From Nostoc sp. PCC 7107 (lineage in GTDB: Bacteria; Cyanobacteriota; Cyanobacteriia; Cyanobacteriales; Nostocaceae): 64,000 bases of DNA. Location of the stretch: NCBI RefSeq assembly GCF_000316625.1, contig NC_019676.1, positions 5,226,501 to 5,290,500 of the forward strand. The letters are read 5' to 3'. The translations under genes were made by a program, and so were the position numbers. The stretch's first letter is position 1, and the number at the start of each line of letters is the position of its first letter. The notes under the pieces are model-generated. The model saw only the letters and a program-made list of their open reading frames with translations, was not told the DNA's origin and made no database searches. Below, piece after piece: positions 61,937 through 64,000 of this stretch.

Positions 61937-63652
61937 TTGCAAGGTTTAAAGTCCAGCCAGCTGAAACAACTACAGCGGCTGTACCACCAGCGTATACCAG
62001 GCGATCGCATCACAACGCCTGAATTTTCCCAGCGTCTGGCTGCCATTAGCACAGAAATCAATCAACCAGTGTGTGCCTATCTCAACCGTCGCGGACAAGT
62101 GATTCGTGTTGGGGTAGGCACACCGCGTCAGACACAAATCCCACCGCTAGAACTGCCCCGTTATGGTGCAGAACGTCTCAGCGGTATACGTTGTATTGCC
62201 ACCCATCTCAAATCAGAACCACCAAATGAGGTGGCGCTGACAGCTATGGCAATGCAACGCTTAGACGCGTTGGTTATGTTGAATATTACTGGCACAGGAT
62301 TTACCCGACGTGGTGGTGGCGCTACAGGTTATGTCAAAGAAGCTTATTTAGCTCATTTAGTATCTGATACTAAACAACTAGTAGCAGCCCAAAACTCAGC
62401 ACTCGGTACACAAAACTCAGCAATTTACTCTAGCATTTCCCCTCCGATGAGCTTGGATATGCTGGCAGAACAGGACTTCATTGACTTAGTGGAAGGGCTA
62501 GAAGAAGAATTCCGCCGAGAATTTGTCGCCCAGGAAGTAGATGCTGATCATGACCGCGTGCTAATTGTGGCAGTGATGACAGATCAATTGACTCCACAAC
62601 AATTCCACGACACCATAGCGGAATTAGGGCGATTGGTAGATACTGCTGGCGGTGATGTACTCCACACAGTACAACAAAAGCGATCGCGCATTCATCCCCA
62701 GACAGTCATTGGTGAAGGTAAGGTGCAAGAAGTCGCCTTAACTGCCCAAACCCTAGGATGTAATCTTGTTGTCTTTGACCGTGACCTGTCACCATCCCAA
62801 GTCCGCAACTTAGAAGCGCAAATTGGTGTCCGGGTAGTTGACCGCACAGAAGTCATTCTAGATATCTTTGCCCAACGCGCCCAGTCCCGTGCAGGTAAAT
62901 TGCAAGTAGAACTGGCACAGCTAGGATATATGCTGCCGCGACTGACTGGTAGAGGTCGGGCAATGTCACGTTTGGGTGGCGGTATCGGTACTCGTGGCCC
63001 TGGTGAAACCAAACTAGAAACAGAACGCCGGGCTATTCAGCGGCGGATTTCTCGACTGCAACAAGAAGTCGACCAGTTGCAAGCCCATCGTTCGCGGTTA
63101 CGGCAACGACGGCAACATCAAGAAGTTCCTTCAGTGGCTTTGGTTGGTTATACCAACGCTGGTAAATCGACCTCACTCAATGCCCTGACTAACGCTGAAG
63201 TCTACACTGCTGACCAGCTATTTGCTACTCTTGACCCGACTACACGTCGCTTGGTCATTCCCCACGCTGACACTAATGAACCCCAAGAAATTCTGATTAC
63301 AGATACTGTGGGGTTTATTCACGAATTACCCGCATCTTTAATGGATGCTTTCCGTGCAACCTTGGAAGAAGTCACAGAAGCTGATGCTTTATTGCATTTA
63401 GTGGATTTGTCTCATCCTGCTTGGTTAAGTCACATTCGCTCAGTGCGAGAAATTCTCGCCGCCATGCCTGTGACTCCTGGCCCAGCATTGGTGGCCTTTA
63501 ACAAAATTGATCAAGTAGATAGTGAAACGTTAGCCATAGCACGGGAAGAATTTCCTTTAGCTGTGTTCATTTCGGCCAGTGAACGTTTAGGCTTAGAAAC
63601 CTTGCGTTTACGTCTTAGCCAGTTGATTGCATACGCTGTTGAACCTAAGTAA
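61937..63652 (+). CDS. hflX: GTPase HflX
   Basis: 571 residues from a TTG. The N-terminal ~190 residues are an extension typical of cyanobacterial HflX, then the HflX domain (RIHPQTVIGEGKVQE, RVVDRTEVILDIFAQRA, LPRLTGRGRAMSRLGGGIGT) and the G domain: G1 VGYTNAGKST at about 402, G3 DTVGFIHELP, G4 NKID. HflX binds the 50S subunit and splits stalled or hibernating ribosomes. In-frame codons before the TTG (ETIFGN after an ATA at 61916) look coding, so the true start may be non-standard. Residues ~150-170 derive from a heptamer repeat. Confidence 0.93.
   Translation: MQGLKSSQLKQLQRLYHQRIPGDRITTPEFSQRLAAISTEINQPVCAYLNRRGQVIRVGVGTPRQTQIPPLELPRYGAERLSGIRCIATHLKSEPPNEVALTAMAMQRLDALVMLNITGTGFTRRGGGATGYVKEAYLAHLVSDTKQLVAAQNSALGTQNSAIYSSISPPMSLDMLAEQDFIDLVEGLEEEFRREFVAQEVDADHDRVLIVAVMTDQLTPQQFHDTIAELGRLVDTAGGDVLHTVQQKRSRIHPQTVIGEGKVQEVALTAQTLGCNLVVFDRDLSPSQVRNLEAQIGVRVVDRTEVILDIFAQRAQSRAGKLQVELAQLGYMLPRLTGRGRAMSRLGGGIGTRGPGETKLETERRAIQRRISRLQQEVDQLQAHRSRLRQRRQHQEVPSVALVGYTNAGKSTSLNALTNAEVYTADQLFATLDPTTRRLVIPHADTNEPQEILITDTVGFIHELPASLMDAFRATLEEVTEADALLHLVDLSHPAWLSHIRSVREILAAMPVTPGPALVAFNKIDQVDSETLAIAREEFPLAVFISASERLGLETLRLRLSQLIAYAVEPK
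62388..62427 (+). repeat. Short tandem repeat (AAAACTCAGCA type) inside hflX
   Basis: Two imperfect copies of an intergenic-type repeat (CAAAACTCAGCACTC and CAAAACTCAGCAATT) lie in frame and encode AAQNSALGTQNSAI between the HflX N-terminal extension and the next domain. Confidence 0.55.
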
Positions 63653-64000
63653 ATACCGAAAATAAATTTTGAATATTTGATGCACAATGCCGTAGTTCTT
63701 ATAATTACGGCTTTCATTGTTTTATCTTGAATTACTGTGGTATTTCCTGAATGACAGGATGATCGAAAATATGCTAGAACCAATAGCTATCAGTATAAAA
63801 AGTACAAAGTAAAGAATCCAGATATCCCCAGCTTTTTCAGCATTTTCGACAGTCTGCTAATTTTTACAAAGTTGTACTAGATATTTTTATTGTTCTGTGA
63901 TTAAGAAAGTAAGTCGAGTTTTTGCCCAGATTTGAGGAAACCTAACATGACTTTTCTACTTTAATTTTTGCCCACTTTCGGGCGATCGCTATTCTAACCA
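63653..64000. other. Gene-free stretch of 348 bases to the window edge
   Basis: A hairpin GCCGTA / TACGGC at 63689-63711 followed by a T-rich tract probably terminates hflX. Beyond it nothing is recognised; a HIP1 site lies near the edge. Confidence 0.5.

Overview
The window is chromosomal DNA of a filamentous, probably heterocyst-forming cyanobacterium (Nostocales; Nostoc, Anabaena or Calothrix-like). The evidence is: many GCGATCGC (HIP1) sites; a psbA gene for photosystem II D1; a fused molybdate transporter modBC; a xisH remnant; and the order sigC - furA - convergent peptidoglycan-binding gene, which I recall from Anabaena PCC 7120 (all1692, all1691, alr1690). Most genes are ordinary housekeeping or envelope genes. 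Several blocks look accessory.

Layout. 0-8.3 kb: a PLD/helix-hairpin-helix protein cut by the window edge, a ChaB-like protein, an NDH-2-type dehydrogenase, a HAD hydrolase, a truncated xisH, a Nudix hydrolase with folK, a class A penicillin-binding protein and a fibrillin-like protein. 8.3-11.3 kb: four small secreted proteins of unknown function beside a Crp/Fnr regulator. 11.5-20.5 kb: an SDR enzyme, an NTF2-like secreted protein, murG, a conserved hypothetical, a 42-bp tandem repeat, a GH116 glycosidase, a 1.1-kb gene-free stretch rich in hairpins, and modBC.

20.6-27.5 kb: a complete lasso-peptide gene cluster, all on the minus strand. In transcription order it has B1 (PqqD-like recognition element), B2 (transglutaminase-like leader peptidase), C (asparagine-synthetase-like cyclase), three precursor genes, an HPr-kinase-like protein and an ABC exporter. 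The precursors share the leader pattern YxxPx(L/I)xxxGxxxxxT and a predicted Ala1-Asp9 ring, but have very long C-terminal parts of 38-45 residues. Each is preceded by a repeat that carries the last codons of the cyclase gene, so the precursors look like products of tandem duplication.

28-42.8 kb: tRNA-Pro(CGG), lipA, gpsA, sigC, furA, the convergent peptidoglycan-binding gene, cobN, a GAF histidine kinase, nanE and a TonB-like protein. 42.9-52.2 kb: a tightly packed nine-gene minus-strand operon resembling a type IV secretion system (VirB2, B3, B4, B5, B6, two B8, B10 and possibly a B9-like protein). No relaxase, coupling protein or integrase is seen in the window. It is the second most interesting block.

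53.3-64 kb: a nucleotidyltransferase, a GntR regulator divergent from leuA with a striking twin-palindrome operator between them, a DUF4870-like membrane protein, a MITE-like element, a decayed IS110 transposase, an Ap4A phosphorylase-like enzyme, psbA (Glu130 form), cofG and hflX. All calls come from reading the sequence; no database search was run.
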